Origin: an uncultured Clostridium sp.
GTDB lineage: Bacteria > Bacillota > Clostridia > TANB77 > CAG-508
Length of the DNA stretch: 64,000 bases
Assembly (NCBI GenBank): GCA_900552135.1
Contig: URYN01000005.1
Location: forward strand, 1 to 64,000
Direction: 5' to 3'
The notes beneath the pieces are model-generated. The model was not told the origin of the DNA. It did no database searches and saw nothing but the letters and a program-made list of their open reading frames with translations. Positions 1 through 7,749 of the stretch are shown piece by piece (the first letter of the stretch is position 1; each line of letters starts with the position of its first letter). The translations under genes were made by a program, and so were the position numbers.

Positions 1-1049
1 ATCAAAGAGCATATTGTAGAAATAGAGTTTATATATTCTTTCAAAAACTTGTATGTCCTACTTGTGGGCAAATAATGACTTGTAAAGGAACTGGTGGAAA
101 AAAATCTAAATATATGTATTATTTCTGCGATACTTGTAAGTTGTATTATAACGAAGATGAAATAGAAAATTGTTTAATAGATTATATTTTAGACTTAGTA
201 GAATATGATTTTCATGTTAAAAAATACTTCTACCCTATACTTGCTGAAAAGAAAGATGATGAAAGTAAGAAAATTGATGAAGAAATAAAGAAACTTTTAC
301 AACAAAAGGACAGACTAAAAAAAGCATATATGAATGGCATATTAGAGATGGAAGATTTCTCTGAAGATTACAAACTAATAGAAGAAAAGCTTTCTACACT
401 AGAAAATAAAAGAATTGATGCATTAGATTTTGATAAAGAAAATTATAATCCTCAACATTTAATGGCTGAAAGAGATATTGAAAGAGAAAAACTAACTGAA
501 CATGAAATGTATAAAGATGTTTTATTAAAACTTTGGACTATGAAAAGTAAAGATGAAAAACAAAGCTTTATATCAAAGTTTATAGATACTGCAACATTAA
601 AGAAAAATAAAGATGGTAGTTTTGAAATAGAAAAAGTAAATTTTAGAAGTAGTTTTATTGAACAAATAGATAAATTATATGATAAAGGAATTGTAGATAT
701 TCCTACAATGATAGAACGAAATGGAAAACTTGAAGATGCCAAAGTTAGTGTAAATATGAATAAAAATCAACTAGAAGATTATCTAGGCACATTGAAAAAA
801 GAATTAGATATAAACTATATGGATTTAGGAGAATATTACTTCCATGACGATAAGATTGACGAAAATTATGATACTAAAACAGAAGTTGCAAAAATTAGAA
901 ACAGAGCTGTAGAATTTAAGGTTAAGAAAAATCAAAAGATTATAAGATTTGTTGCAATAAAACAATTTAAAAACTTCTTGGCAAAACCAGAAGGAAAATT
1001 ACGCTTGGGTGTTGTTACCCATATTACTTCGAAGAAAAAGCGTAAATAA
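1..1049 (+). CDS. Large serine recombinase, C-terminal part (5' end outside window)
   Basis: The reading frame is open from base 3, so the gene begins left of the window and the first ATG at 75 is internal. The visible part starts with a recombinase zinc beta-ribbon: a CPTCG pair followed about 20 residues later by CDTC. A long charged coiled-coil region follows (around 60-130 residues after the ribbon) and the tail is basic (ending KKKRK). This order (zinc ribbon, coiled coil, basic tail) is that of large serine integrases/resolvases such as TnpX-type enzymes, which cut and rejoin DNA at attachment sites. The catalytic serine domain is not in view. The relaxase gene downstream supports an integrative mobilizable element. 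Family assignment is firm; the exact subtype is inferred. Confidence 0.8.
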   Translation, partial: QRAYCRNRVYIFFQKLVCPTCGQIMTCKGTGGKKSKYMYYFCDTCKLYYNEDEIENCLIDYILDLVEYDFHVKKYFYPILAEKKDDESKKIDEEIKKLLQQKDRLKKAYMNGILEMEDFSEDYKLIEEKLSTLENKRIDALDFDKENYNPQHLMAERDIEREKLTEHEMYKDVLLKLWTMKSKDEKQSFISKFIDTATLKKNKDGSFEIEKVNFRSSFIEQIDKLYDKGIVDIPTMIERNGKLEDAKVSVNMNKNQLEDYLGTLKKELDINYMDLGEYYFHDDKIDENYDTKTEVAKIRNRAVEFKVKKNQKIIRFVAIKQFKNFLAKPEGKLRLGVVTHITSKKKRK

Positions 1050-1089
1050 TTGTTGCAAGACTACTATTTATATTTTCTTTGCAACAATT
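1048..1089. repeat. Inverted repeat hairpin at the recombinase stop codon
   Basis: AATTGTTGCAA (1048-1058) and TTGCAACAATT (1079-1089) are perfect 11-bp inverted arms around a 20-nt loop. There is no T-run after the right arm, so it is a weak terminator candidate on the plus strand; a protein-binding or element-associated role is equally possible. Confidence 0.5.
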
Positions 1090-1159
1090 AAATTAACGTG
1101 GCACGTTTTGTTTTTACTTTAGTAAAAATGAAAGTGGCGATAGTTAATTTATTGCCTCG

Positions 1160-1235
1160 CAGAGCCCCCGAGTTTTGATAGCATGTCAAAACTCATAGGG
1201 GGTTAGGACTTATGGCAAAGCCAAAGTCCTCTGCT
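1160..1235 (+). other. Candidate oriT upstream of the MobV relaxase
   Basis: Two inverted repeats lie directly before the relaxase. The first is CCCCC-GAGTTTTGA (1165-1178) with TCAAAACTC-ATA-GGGGG (1186-1202), a 9-bp stem with 7-nt loop plus a flanking 5-bp C/G stem. The second runs from AGGACTTATGGC to GCCAAAGTCCT (about 1206-1231). MobV relaxases act at inverted-repeat oriT sites just upstream of their own gene, so position and structure fit. The nick site itself is not identified. Confidence 0.5.
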
Positions 1236-1263
1236 TCGAAGAAATTTCAAAGGAGGTGCTTTT

Positions 1264-2208
1264 ATGGAGCAAGAATTAGCATATTCTTTTCACTTAGGTA
1301 GCGACAAAAACAAAAGTAAATTAGCAAAGAAAGTTGCAAAAGAAAATTTATCTGGTACTACTTCTCTATCAAATAATGCAATTCAAAATGCAAAAGACCT
1401 GTCTGATGTAAATAAACACAACTTAAGAGATTATGATAATCAAAGAGAGTTAATTAGAACGATTTATGGAACAAATGATATTGTAAATGATGTTAAGCAA
1501 GTATATTTAGATGAATTTGAAAAAGCAAGATTAGAATATAACCAAAAGCAAACTCGTGAAGATAGAAAAATTGAAGATTACTTCAAAAAAGTATGTGATT
1601 CACAGAATGATATAGCTTGTGAAATTATAATAGAACTTGGAGATATGGATTTTTGGAATGATAAAGACAACGAATACAGACTAAAAATGATTGATGTATA
1701 TAATGAGCAAGTCAAAGATTTAATTAAAGTTGTACCAACTTTTAAAATAGCAAATGCAACAATTCATTTTGATGAAACCTCTCCACATATGCATATTGTT
1801 GGTGTTCCAATAATAGAAAATTGTACTAGAGGAATGAAAAAGCAAGTTGGAAAAAGTAAGATATTTACAAAAACTTCACTAACTGAAATACAAGATAAAA
1901 TGAGAAATGCTTGTATTAAGTCATATAACAAGTTTTATGAAGTTAATACACGATTAAAAGAAAAGCAGAAAGGCAGAAATCAAGATATAAATGTTAGAGA
2001 TATGAGCAATTATAGAGAAATCAAGAAACAACTAGCTAAAAAAGAACAAAAATTCGAAAAAGCAAATACTCAAACTAAAGCACTTGATAATACCAGTAAA
2101 GATATAGACAAGATTTTAGGCAGTTTGAAACCTACTAAACTGAAAAAAATAATATGGTTATTTCAAGCGAAGATGTCCAGAAAATCAAAAATTATACAAA
2201 AGATGTAA
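1264..2208 (+). CDS. MobV-family (Pre/Mob) relaxase, N-terminal part
   Basis: A Pre/Mob plasmid recombination/mobilization relaxase. It would nick oriT and pilot the strand during mobilization. The sequence shows the family's HxDExxPHMH-type motif at about residues 168-177 (H-F-D-E-T-S-P-H-M-H), followed by IVGVP and a segment rich in K and R. The ATG at 1264 has AAAGGAGGT about 9 nt upstream. After residue ~290 the frame runs into an unrelated-looking 20-residue tail, and the natural coiled-coil continuation is found one frame over from 2154. The change of frame lies at an A7 tract (2143-2149). Either the gene is broken, the ribosome slips there, or the assembly missed one A. Confidence 0.85.
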   Translation: MEQELAYSFHLGSDKNKSKLAKKVAKENLSGTTSLSNNAIQNAKDLSDVNKHNLRDYDNQRELIRTIYGTNDIVNDVKQVYLDEFEKARLEYNQKQTREDRKIEDYFKKVCDSQNDIACEIIIELGDMDFWNDKDNEYRLKMIDVYNEQVKDLIKVVPTFKIANATIHFDETSPHMHIVGVPIIENCTRGMKKQVGKSKIFTKTSLTEIQDKMRNACIKSYNKFYEVNTRLKEKQKGRNQDINVRDMSNYREIKKQLAKKEQKFEKANTQTKALDNTSKDIDKILGSLKPTKLKKIIWLFQAKMSRKSKIIQKM

Positions 2209-2648
2209 AAGATATTACTAAAATTGTTAGAAGTGTAAATGACTTAAATATGGCGATTAATGAATTTGAACATTCTGCTTATGAAATAGAAAAGGAAAAT
2301 CGTTCACTTAAATATGAAATAGAATTAAAAAATAATGAAATTGGAAGTCTGAAAAAGGAACTTTCTACTAAAGACAAGATTATTAGCAAATTACAAGCTG
2401 AAAAAGAAAAGATAAAACAAGAATTACAGAAATTCAAAGGGTTTTGGTGTAGTCTAATGAAACAATTTCAAAATAAAATTGGATTTGAGAAGAATGAACA
2501 TTATAAATATGTTAGTGATGATTTATATAAAAATGGCATTTTGGATGACAACGATAACGAGATAGCAAATAATGTTAAAAGGAAAATAAAAACATTAGAT
2601 GAAATAGCTAATTTAAAAGATAAAAAGAAAAATGATACAAGATTTTAA
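2154..2648 (+). CDS. MobV relaxase, C-terminal coiled-coil part in a shifted frame
   Basis: This 164-residue frame is the expected continuation of the relaxase: nearly all heptad-rich coiled coil (residues about 35-95, many K/E/L/I), which is typical of the C-terminal half of Pre/Mob proteins. It overlaps the upstream frame and has no ribosome-binding site at its ATG, so independent initiation is unlikely. Adding one A to the A7 run at 2143-2149 would join the two frames into a relaxase of about 460 residues, a normal size for the family. It is therefore best read as one gene with a frameshift. Confidence 0.65.
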   Translation: MVISSEDVQKIKNYTKDVKDITKIVRSVNDLNMAINEFEHSAYEIEKENRSLKYEIELKNNEIGSLKKELSTKDKIISKLQAEKEKIKQELQKFKGFWCSLMKQFQNKIGFEKNEHYKYVSDDLYKNGILDDNDNEIANNVKRKIKTLDEIANLKDKKKNDTRF

Positions 2649-2666
2649 TATGGAGGTAAATCGAAT

Positions 2667-2966
2667 ATGGAAAATGAAAAAGTAAAATATTTAATAGATA
2701 TGATAAATGATATGGATTTAACAAATAAATTAAGACTTGCAATATGTATGAGTAATAGTATCTGTACTAATCTAAAATATGATAAAACTGAAATGTATAA
2801 ATATTTTGATAGTTTATTAAAAGAAATTGACATAGAATATAGAACTACTTTAATAAACTTTGCAAAATATCATCTTATAATGTTTGCAATGGCTAAAATT
2901 ATGGAAATTACAAAAGAAGAACAAAATCAAGTTGCATTATATTTATTTAATGTTTTAAATAGTTAA
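2667..2966 (+). CDS. Small hypothetical protein of the mobile element
   Basis: A 99-residue protein, not recognised. It is mostly helical in appearance, with no membrane segment or signal peptide and two cysteines near residues 27-33. The start at 2667 has TGGAGGT 11 nt upstream. It follows the relaxase by 18 nt and shares its AT-rich codon use, so it probably belongs to the same mobilization operon. No function is proposed. Confidence 0.6.
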   Translation: MENEKVKYLIDMINDMDLTNKLRLAICMSNSICTNLKYDKTEMYKYFDSLLKEIDIEYRTTLINFAKYHLIMFAMAKIMEITKEEQNQVALYLFNVLNS

Positions 2967-2991
2967 AACTAGGAAAAATAAAGCATTATTA

Positions 2992-3020
2992 TTGAAAAAT
3001 TATGTAAAACATGATAAAAT
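2992..3020 (+). promoter_or_regulatory. Extended -10 sigma-A promoter of the orphan gene at 3149
   Basis: TTGAAA (2992-2997), a 17-bp spacer and TAAAAT (3015-3020) preceded by TGA, giving a TGn extended -10. The leader before the start codon is about 120 nt. The arrangement matches the promoters of the other isolated GC-richer genes in this window. Confidence 0.6.
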
Positions 3021-3148
3021 ATTATATGATATAGCAAATTGCTGTGTTATTATCTTTTTTCCACTAAATAGTGAGAGAAATATTTCTCTGGCTTTTAGTT
3101 TTACATACAGTAAGTTATCAACAAAAAAGCATTAAGGAGGAAAAAATT

Positions 3149-4066
3149 ATGCTTGAAAAAATTCTAACAAAAATGGCTAAAGTGGTATATCCTGAACGGG
3201 ATATAAGTGTAGAAAAACTAGGAGGTCGATTCTTTCTTCATCCGCGTGATACAACTGGTTGCAACACTTATCTGCTAGAAGGAACATACTCGTATGATGA
3301 AGTTGTGAAGTTGAATGCTTTGACAACTTATAGTGCAGGTTTTGGATTTTGTTCAGAACTTGGACCAATTGCTTTTATCGGAATTCCTAATCCTGTTTGT
3401 GCACAGAGAAGTGGATATTTTGAATATAAAGTTCATGCATACGGAACCCCTTTTGATGAGAGCGAGTACTATTTCAAAGCTTACACTGAGGAAGAAGCAA
3501 AGAATATCGGAAATTATACAGTGTATGGTTTAGACGGACTCAGAGAAGTTGCGTCAGTAGCTCCTATAAGCCAGATGTCATATGTCTATGATTCCAGATT
3601 TAAAGCTAAAGAAGCTAAAAATTCAAGAGTATTTGACATGGACTGCAAGTTGAAAGGAGTTTATAGTTACAATGAAGCTAAACTACTTTCAACTGGAACA
3701 CTTAAAGAAAAAGATGGCTATTCAGGAGAAGAACACCCTATTGTTTTTGCAATTGTAGGAAATGGTCAGCATGTAGGAATTATTAACATGTGGCCTTCTC
3801 AAACAGAGCTGGTACGTGGTTTTAGAGATGTTTGGGAATATGGTGCTGAAGAACCCGAAACTCAAACAATTAGTTTTCTTACCAAAGAGGAAGCTTCTAA
3901 AATCAAAGATTTTACACTGTACGTCTATAAGTATGCTAGTTCAGGAAAAGGCAGGGACAAATATCAAATCGAAAGATATGATAGAACTCTTGATAAGAGA
4001 TTCAAGTTTCAGTTACCTGACGGAAATGATTATCGATTGATTGAGCATACGGAATTGTTCAAGTAA
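3149..4066 (+). CDS. Hypothetical protein (305 aa), isolated transcription unit
   Basis: No family recognised. The start at 3149 is chosen over an upstream in-frame ATG because AAGGAGG lies 8 nt before it. The protein is soluble-looking, rich in aromatic residues (many Y and F), with two similar segments: YSYDEVVKLNALTTYSAGFG near residue 48 and YSYNEAKLLSTGTLKEKDG near 172. This hints at an internal duplication of a 'YSY-(D/N)E-x-(V/A)-KL' unit, each followed by glycine-rich and IVF-type strands. Codon use is less AT-biased than the neighbours. It has its own promoter and a strong terminator, so it is a single-gene unit. Function unknown. Confidence 0.65.
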   Translation: MLEKILTKMAKVVYPERDISVEKLGGRFFLHPRDTTGCNTYLLEGTYSYDEVVKLNALTTYSAGFGFCSELGPIAFIGIPNPVCAQRSGYFEYKVHAYGTPFDESEYYFKAYTEEEAKNIGNYTVYGLDGLREVASVAPISQMSYVYDSRFKAKEAKNSRVFDMDCKLKGVYSYNEAKLLSTGTLKEKDGYSGEEHPIVFAIVGNGQHVGIINMWPSQTELVRGFRDVWEYGAEEPETQTISFLTKEEASKIKDFTLYVYKYASSGKGRDKYQIERYDRTLDKRFKFQLPDGNDYRLIEHTELFK

Positions 4067-4075
4067 TTAAAAATG

Positions 4076-4116
4076 AGTGGGTTGCAAATATAGAATGCAA
4101 TCCACTTGTTTTTTCA
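4076..4116 (+). terminator. Intrinsic terminator after the gene at 3149
   Basis: AGTGGGTTGCA (4076-4086) pairs with TGCAATCCACTT (4096-4107), followed by GTTTTTTC. Confidence 0.8.
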
Positions 4117-4158
4117 ATTATAAATAATTTTAATATAGAAAAAGTATTCTCATATTTA

Positions 4159-4956
4159 TTACTTTAAATATTTAATATCAGTATCATTTAAAATTTGCAT
4201 TTGTGATATAGCTATTTTATTTAATTTTTCAAGTCTTTCAGATTGTTTTAATCCTTCATTTATAAAAACAGAATTTAAATTTTCTAAATTTGCTAAACAT
4301 ATTAATTCATTCATTGTTGCATAATCTCTTATATTTCCATCTAAATTAGGATTTTTAGTACGCCATTCTTTTGCTGTCATACCAAATAAAGCCATATTTA
4401 ATACATCAGCTTCTTCTGCATAAACAAAGTTTATTTGATTTTTAGTTAATTCTTTAGGTACTAAATTATTTTTTATTGCATCAGTATGTATCCTATAATT
4501 AATTTTTGAGAGTTCTCTCTTAGCATTCCAGCCTATTTGTTTTTGTTCTTCTGCTTTTAATCTTTCAAATTCTTTTATCAATAATAGTTTAAACTTTGGA
4601 CTAATCCACATTCCAAATTCAAAAGCAATATCTTTATGAGCATAGGTTCCACCATATCTTCCAGCTTTTGAGATTATGCCAATTGCATTTGTTTTCTCAG
4701 TCCATTCTTTTACACTTATTTTATAGCTATTTAAACCTGCTTGACTTTTAATTATGGCGAATTCGCCATAATTAAAATTAGGATTATGAATTTCTTCCCA
4801 AATACCTAAAAACTCAATAGTATTTCTATTCCTTAGCCAGTCTGAAACAAAGAAATCTCCATCTTTTGATTTTAACATATCAGTAATTGATATATAATCT
4901 TCATCATCAATTTGTATATAGTTTATTTTTTGATTTAAAACGCTTAATTCTGGCAT
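4159..4956 (-). CDS. KilA-N domain protein
   Basis: A 265-residue protein whose N-terminal ~110 residues match the KilA-N DNA-binding fold found in phage antirepressors. Visible features are the DYISITDML opening, the FLGIWEEI segment, KTNAIGIISKAGRYGGTYAH near residues 90-110 and the IAFEFGMWISPKFKLLLI block. The C-terminal half, with FVYAEEADVLNMALFGMTAKEWR, is typical of chromosomal KilA-N proteins. The start has GGAGG about 8 nt upstream on the minus strand. It lies divergently from the PHP-ATPase gene in the mobile/defence segment. Regulatory DNA binding is inferred from the domain; its target is unknown. Confidence 0.8.
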   Translation of the reverse strand: MPELSVLNQKINYIQIDDEDYISITDMLKSKDGDFFVSDWLRNRNTIEFLGIWEEIHNPNFNYGEFAIIKSQAGLNSYKISVKEWTEKTNAIGIISKAGRYGGTYAHKDIAFEFGMWISPKFKLLLIKEFERLKAEEQKQIGWNAKRELSKINYRIHTDAIKNNLVPKELTKNQINFVYAEEADVLNMALFGMTAKEWRTKNPNLDGNIRDYATMNELICLANLENLNSVFINEGLKQSERLEKLNKIAISQMQILNDTDIKYLK

Positions 4957-5095
4957 ATATTGACCTCCTCTTTGAAATAATATAACAATTAATTTTCATT
5001 ATTATACCAAACATAAGTTTTATAATCAATACTATTTGAAAATTTTGTAAAAATATTCTATAATATTGTAAAGATATGACAAAAGGAGAACTTAA

Positions 5096-7492
5096 ATGTA
5101 TATAGACGATTTGTATGATAAATCAATAAAGAAAATGAAAAATATAGCTAAATTAAAAAAGATGGATTTACATATTCATTCCCCTGCATCTAAAGATTAT
5201 ATTCGTTCAGAAAAAGATATAGACGTTATGAAAGAATATGAAAAGTTTATAAATAAATTTATAGATTCGGATTTAGATGTTATAGCAATAACTGATCATA
5301 ATACCATAGAGGGATATAAACAAATAAAAGATATTATTAATAAAAATGTTGAATTGAGAGGCAAATTAAATGGAAAATATATAATGCCAGGAATTGAAGT
5401 TACATGTTTTGCAAGACATTTTTTAATTTATTTTTCAGAAGAAACTAAAATTTCAGTGATAGAAGAATTTATAAAAAGATGTGGAATAGATAATGAAAAA
5501 GATAATGATAAAGCAAGTGCTGATAGAGTAACACCATTAACATTATGCGAAATTGCAAATGAATATAATGCTTTTGTGTGCTTACCACACGCAGATGGAG
5601 ATAAAGGATTTCTCAAAGACTATATAAAAACCTCTAAAAAAGATGAAGAATTTATAATTAATGGAGGAATTGTTGAAAAAGTACTTAAATCTCCAAATAT
5701 GCTAGGAGTTTGCATTAGTAATGAAAGCAATAGAAATGAATTGAGTAAATTAATAAAAAACTTTAATAAAGATTTAAAAATTTTTAAAGCATCAGACAGC
5801 CATAGTATTTTGAATATAGAAAATTATAAAGGCTCAGGTAAACCAATGGGAACGCAATTTTTTTATGCTAATTTAGGTGAATTAAGTTTTAGAACGATAA
5901 AATCTTTTTTTAAAAATCCTAATACTCAGATATTTGAGAGTATTCCTATTAAGAAAAATCCTTATATAATATCTACTTGCATAAAAGGAAGCTTTGTAAA
6001 AAATAAAAGTAAAGATTCCGAATGGGAAATAATACCTTTTTCACGAGAATTAAATTGTTTTATTGGAGCTAGAGGAACTGGAAAATCAACTATTATAGAT
6101 ATAATAAAGTATGCTTTTAATTTTTATGATACGGAAACATATTATAATTCAAATAATGATGATTATTTAATATATAATGTTGATGAAGTTGAAGAATATG
6201 ATGAAATTGAGAAAAAAGAAAGTATTATAAGTAGATTTGATGAAATTGTCTTATTTGTTAATAAAGATGATGAAATTTATGCTATAACTGTTGCTCCAAA
6301 AGGAATAAATAGTCCAAATGTTACAATTTATAATTATAAAAATAAGTTTAAAAAACAAGTAAATTCTGTTAGGCTAGATACTACAAATATGGATAAAATT
6401 ATATCATTTCTCAGTGATATAAAACCAATAATATATCAACAGAAGAATATATTGGAAATTGGAAATAACAAGATGAAAGTTACTAAAACTATTTATTCGA
6501 TTATAGAACGAATTATAGGAAGAGAATATCAAGAATTATGTTTAGAAAAAAAGATATTACAAGATGAAGTTAATGAACTTTGCAAAAAAATAGAAATTGA
6601 AAGAAATAGAGATGAAAATGCAGAAAATAATTCGAGAGCATTAATATCAAAATATAATAAATTATTTGATGTTTCTGAAAAGATAAATACTTATAATATT
6701 GAAACTCTTGATAAAATGAATAAAATTTTAAATGATAAATTAATACTAACTTATGAAATTGATTTACCAAGAAGATATAAAGAGAATATTATTGATGAAA
6801 TAGTAAAAAACAATAAATATAAAAGCAATTTTAGTGGCTATGAAAAAGAACTTGAATTAAGAAAAAGTTTAAAATTTCTATTTTCTAAAATATCAAATAC
6901 ACATGATTTATTATATTTATTATTTACAAATCAATATATGGAAATATCTAAAAAAACAGGATTAGATGAAGGGGTATCAAAGGGAGCCTGCGAATATACA
7001 TATAAATATTTTCAGTCTAATTACGTTTCTAATATACCACAAGTAATTATTGATTTTAAACTAAATGTTAACTATGGTATGAGTAAAAAGAAAATATATA
7101 GAGAAAGAACGAATTTATCTTTTGGACAAAAAGCCGTTGGAATATTATTGATTTTACTTTATGGCACGACTATCTCTGATAATAATCAATTATTAATTTT
7201 AGACCAACCAGAAGATGATTTAGATAATGCATATGTATATCACACATTAGTAAAAGAATTGGATAGAGTTAAAGAAAAAAGACAATTAATCGTTGCTACT
7301 CATAGTCCAAATATAGCAGTTGCAGGTAATTCAGAAAATATTATAGTATTAAAAGGTAATGGCGAAAATAGTTGGATTGAATGTAATGGAACAATATATA
7401 ACAATGCAGTATCAACGGAAGCAATAAATATACTTGAAGGAAATGAAATAGCATTCAAAGAAAGAGCTGAACTTTATGGAATAATTATCTAA
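5096..7492 (+). CDS. TrlF-like PHP-domain / SMC-like ABC ATPase
   Basis: A 798-residue two-part protein. Residues ~20-270 are a PHP phosphoesterase domain: MDLHIHSP at 23-30, AITDHNT, GIEVTC, CLPHADGD and KASDSH supply the metal-binding His/Asp set. Residues ~310-790 are an SMC/Rad50-like ATPase: Walker A GARGTGKST near 323-331, a coiled-coil middle, an ABC-signature-like LSFGQ near 680, Walker B LLILDQPEDD near 698-707 and a switch histidine in ATHSPN. Proteins of this TrlF-like class are often found in mobile or defence contexts and are suspected nucleases driven by ATP. The neighbours (KilA-N, relaxase, recombinase) fit that. Substrate and role are not shown by the sequence. Confidence 0.8.
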   Translation: MYIDDLYDKSIKKMKNIAKLKKMDLHIHSPASKDYIRSEKDIDVMKEYEKFINKFIDSDLDVIAITDHNTIEGYKQIKDIINKNVELRGKLNGKYIMPGIEVTCFARHFLIYFSEETKISVIEEFIKRCGIDNEKDNDKASADRVTPLTLCEIANEYNAFVCLPHADGDKGFLKDYIKTSKKDEEFIINGGIVEKVLKSPNMLGVCISNESNRNELSKLIKNFNKDLKIFKASDSHSILNIENYKGSGKPMGTQFFYANLGELSFRTIKSFFKNPNTQIFESIPIKKNPYIISTCIKGSFVKNKSKDSEWEIIPFSRELNCFIGARGTGKSTIIDIIKYAFNFYDTETYYNSNNDDYLIYNVDEVEEYDEIEKKESIISRFDEIVLFVNKDDEIYAITVAPKGINSPNVTIYNYKNKFKKQVNSVRLDTTNMDKIISFLSDIKPIIYQQKNILEIGNNKMKVTKTIYSIIERIIGREYQELCLEKKILQDEVNELCKKIEIERNRDENAENNSRALISKYNKLFDVSEKINTYNIETLDKMNKILNDKLILTYEIDLPRRYKENIIDEIVKNNKYKSNFSGYEKELELRKSLKFLFSKISNTHDLLYLLFTNQYMEISKKTGLDEGVSKGACEYTYKYFQSNYVSNIPQVIIDFKLNVNYGMSKKKIYRERTNLSFGQKAVGILLILLYGTTISDNNQLLILDQPEDDLDNAYVYHTLVKELDRVKEKRQLIVATHSPNIAVAGNSENIIVLKGNGENSWIECNGTIYNNAVSTEAINILEGNEIAFKERAELYGIII

Positions 7493-7552
7493 ATATATCT
7501 TGTCAAAATTGATAAATTATGTTAAAGTAAAGACAATAAATCGAGTTATATA

Positions 7553-7605
7553 AGAGAGTTTGAAACAAAGTATGTTATTTTTCGCATACCTGTTTCGAAA
7601 TCGCT
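7553..7605 (+). other. Structured intergenic segment before the metG terminator
   Basis: Nested inverted repeats: GAAAC (7562-7566) with GTTTC (7592-7596), and GTATG (7570-7574) with CATAC (7585-7589). This could be a folded 3' UTR of the ATPase gene or a small RNA. No T-box or other known riboswitch motif is visible. Confidence 0.35.
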
Positions 7606-7613
7606 CCATAATT

Positions 7614-7652
7614 AAAAAATCTATAATGCTGAATTTGCATTATAGATTTTTT
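7614..7652 (+). terminator. Intrinsic terminator between the PHP-ATPase and metG
   Basis: AAAAAATCTATAATGC (7614-7629) pairs perfectly with GCATTATAGATTTTTT (7637-7652), a long stem with A- and T-rich ends that can work in both directions. Confidence 0.85.
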
Positions 7653-7749
7653 GTTGCAAAGAATCATAAAAAGTGGTAATATATTAAAGACTAACCAAGA
7701 GAATAATAGACTCAAATTTTATAAGATTGAAAGGGAGAGGGTGCTTAGA

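Noticed and set aside
7500..7749. T-box leader for metG
   Set aside because: No T-box sequence or specifier structure; only a hairpin and a terminator belonging to the upstream gene are seen. The same holds for tyrS and cysS.
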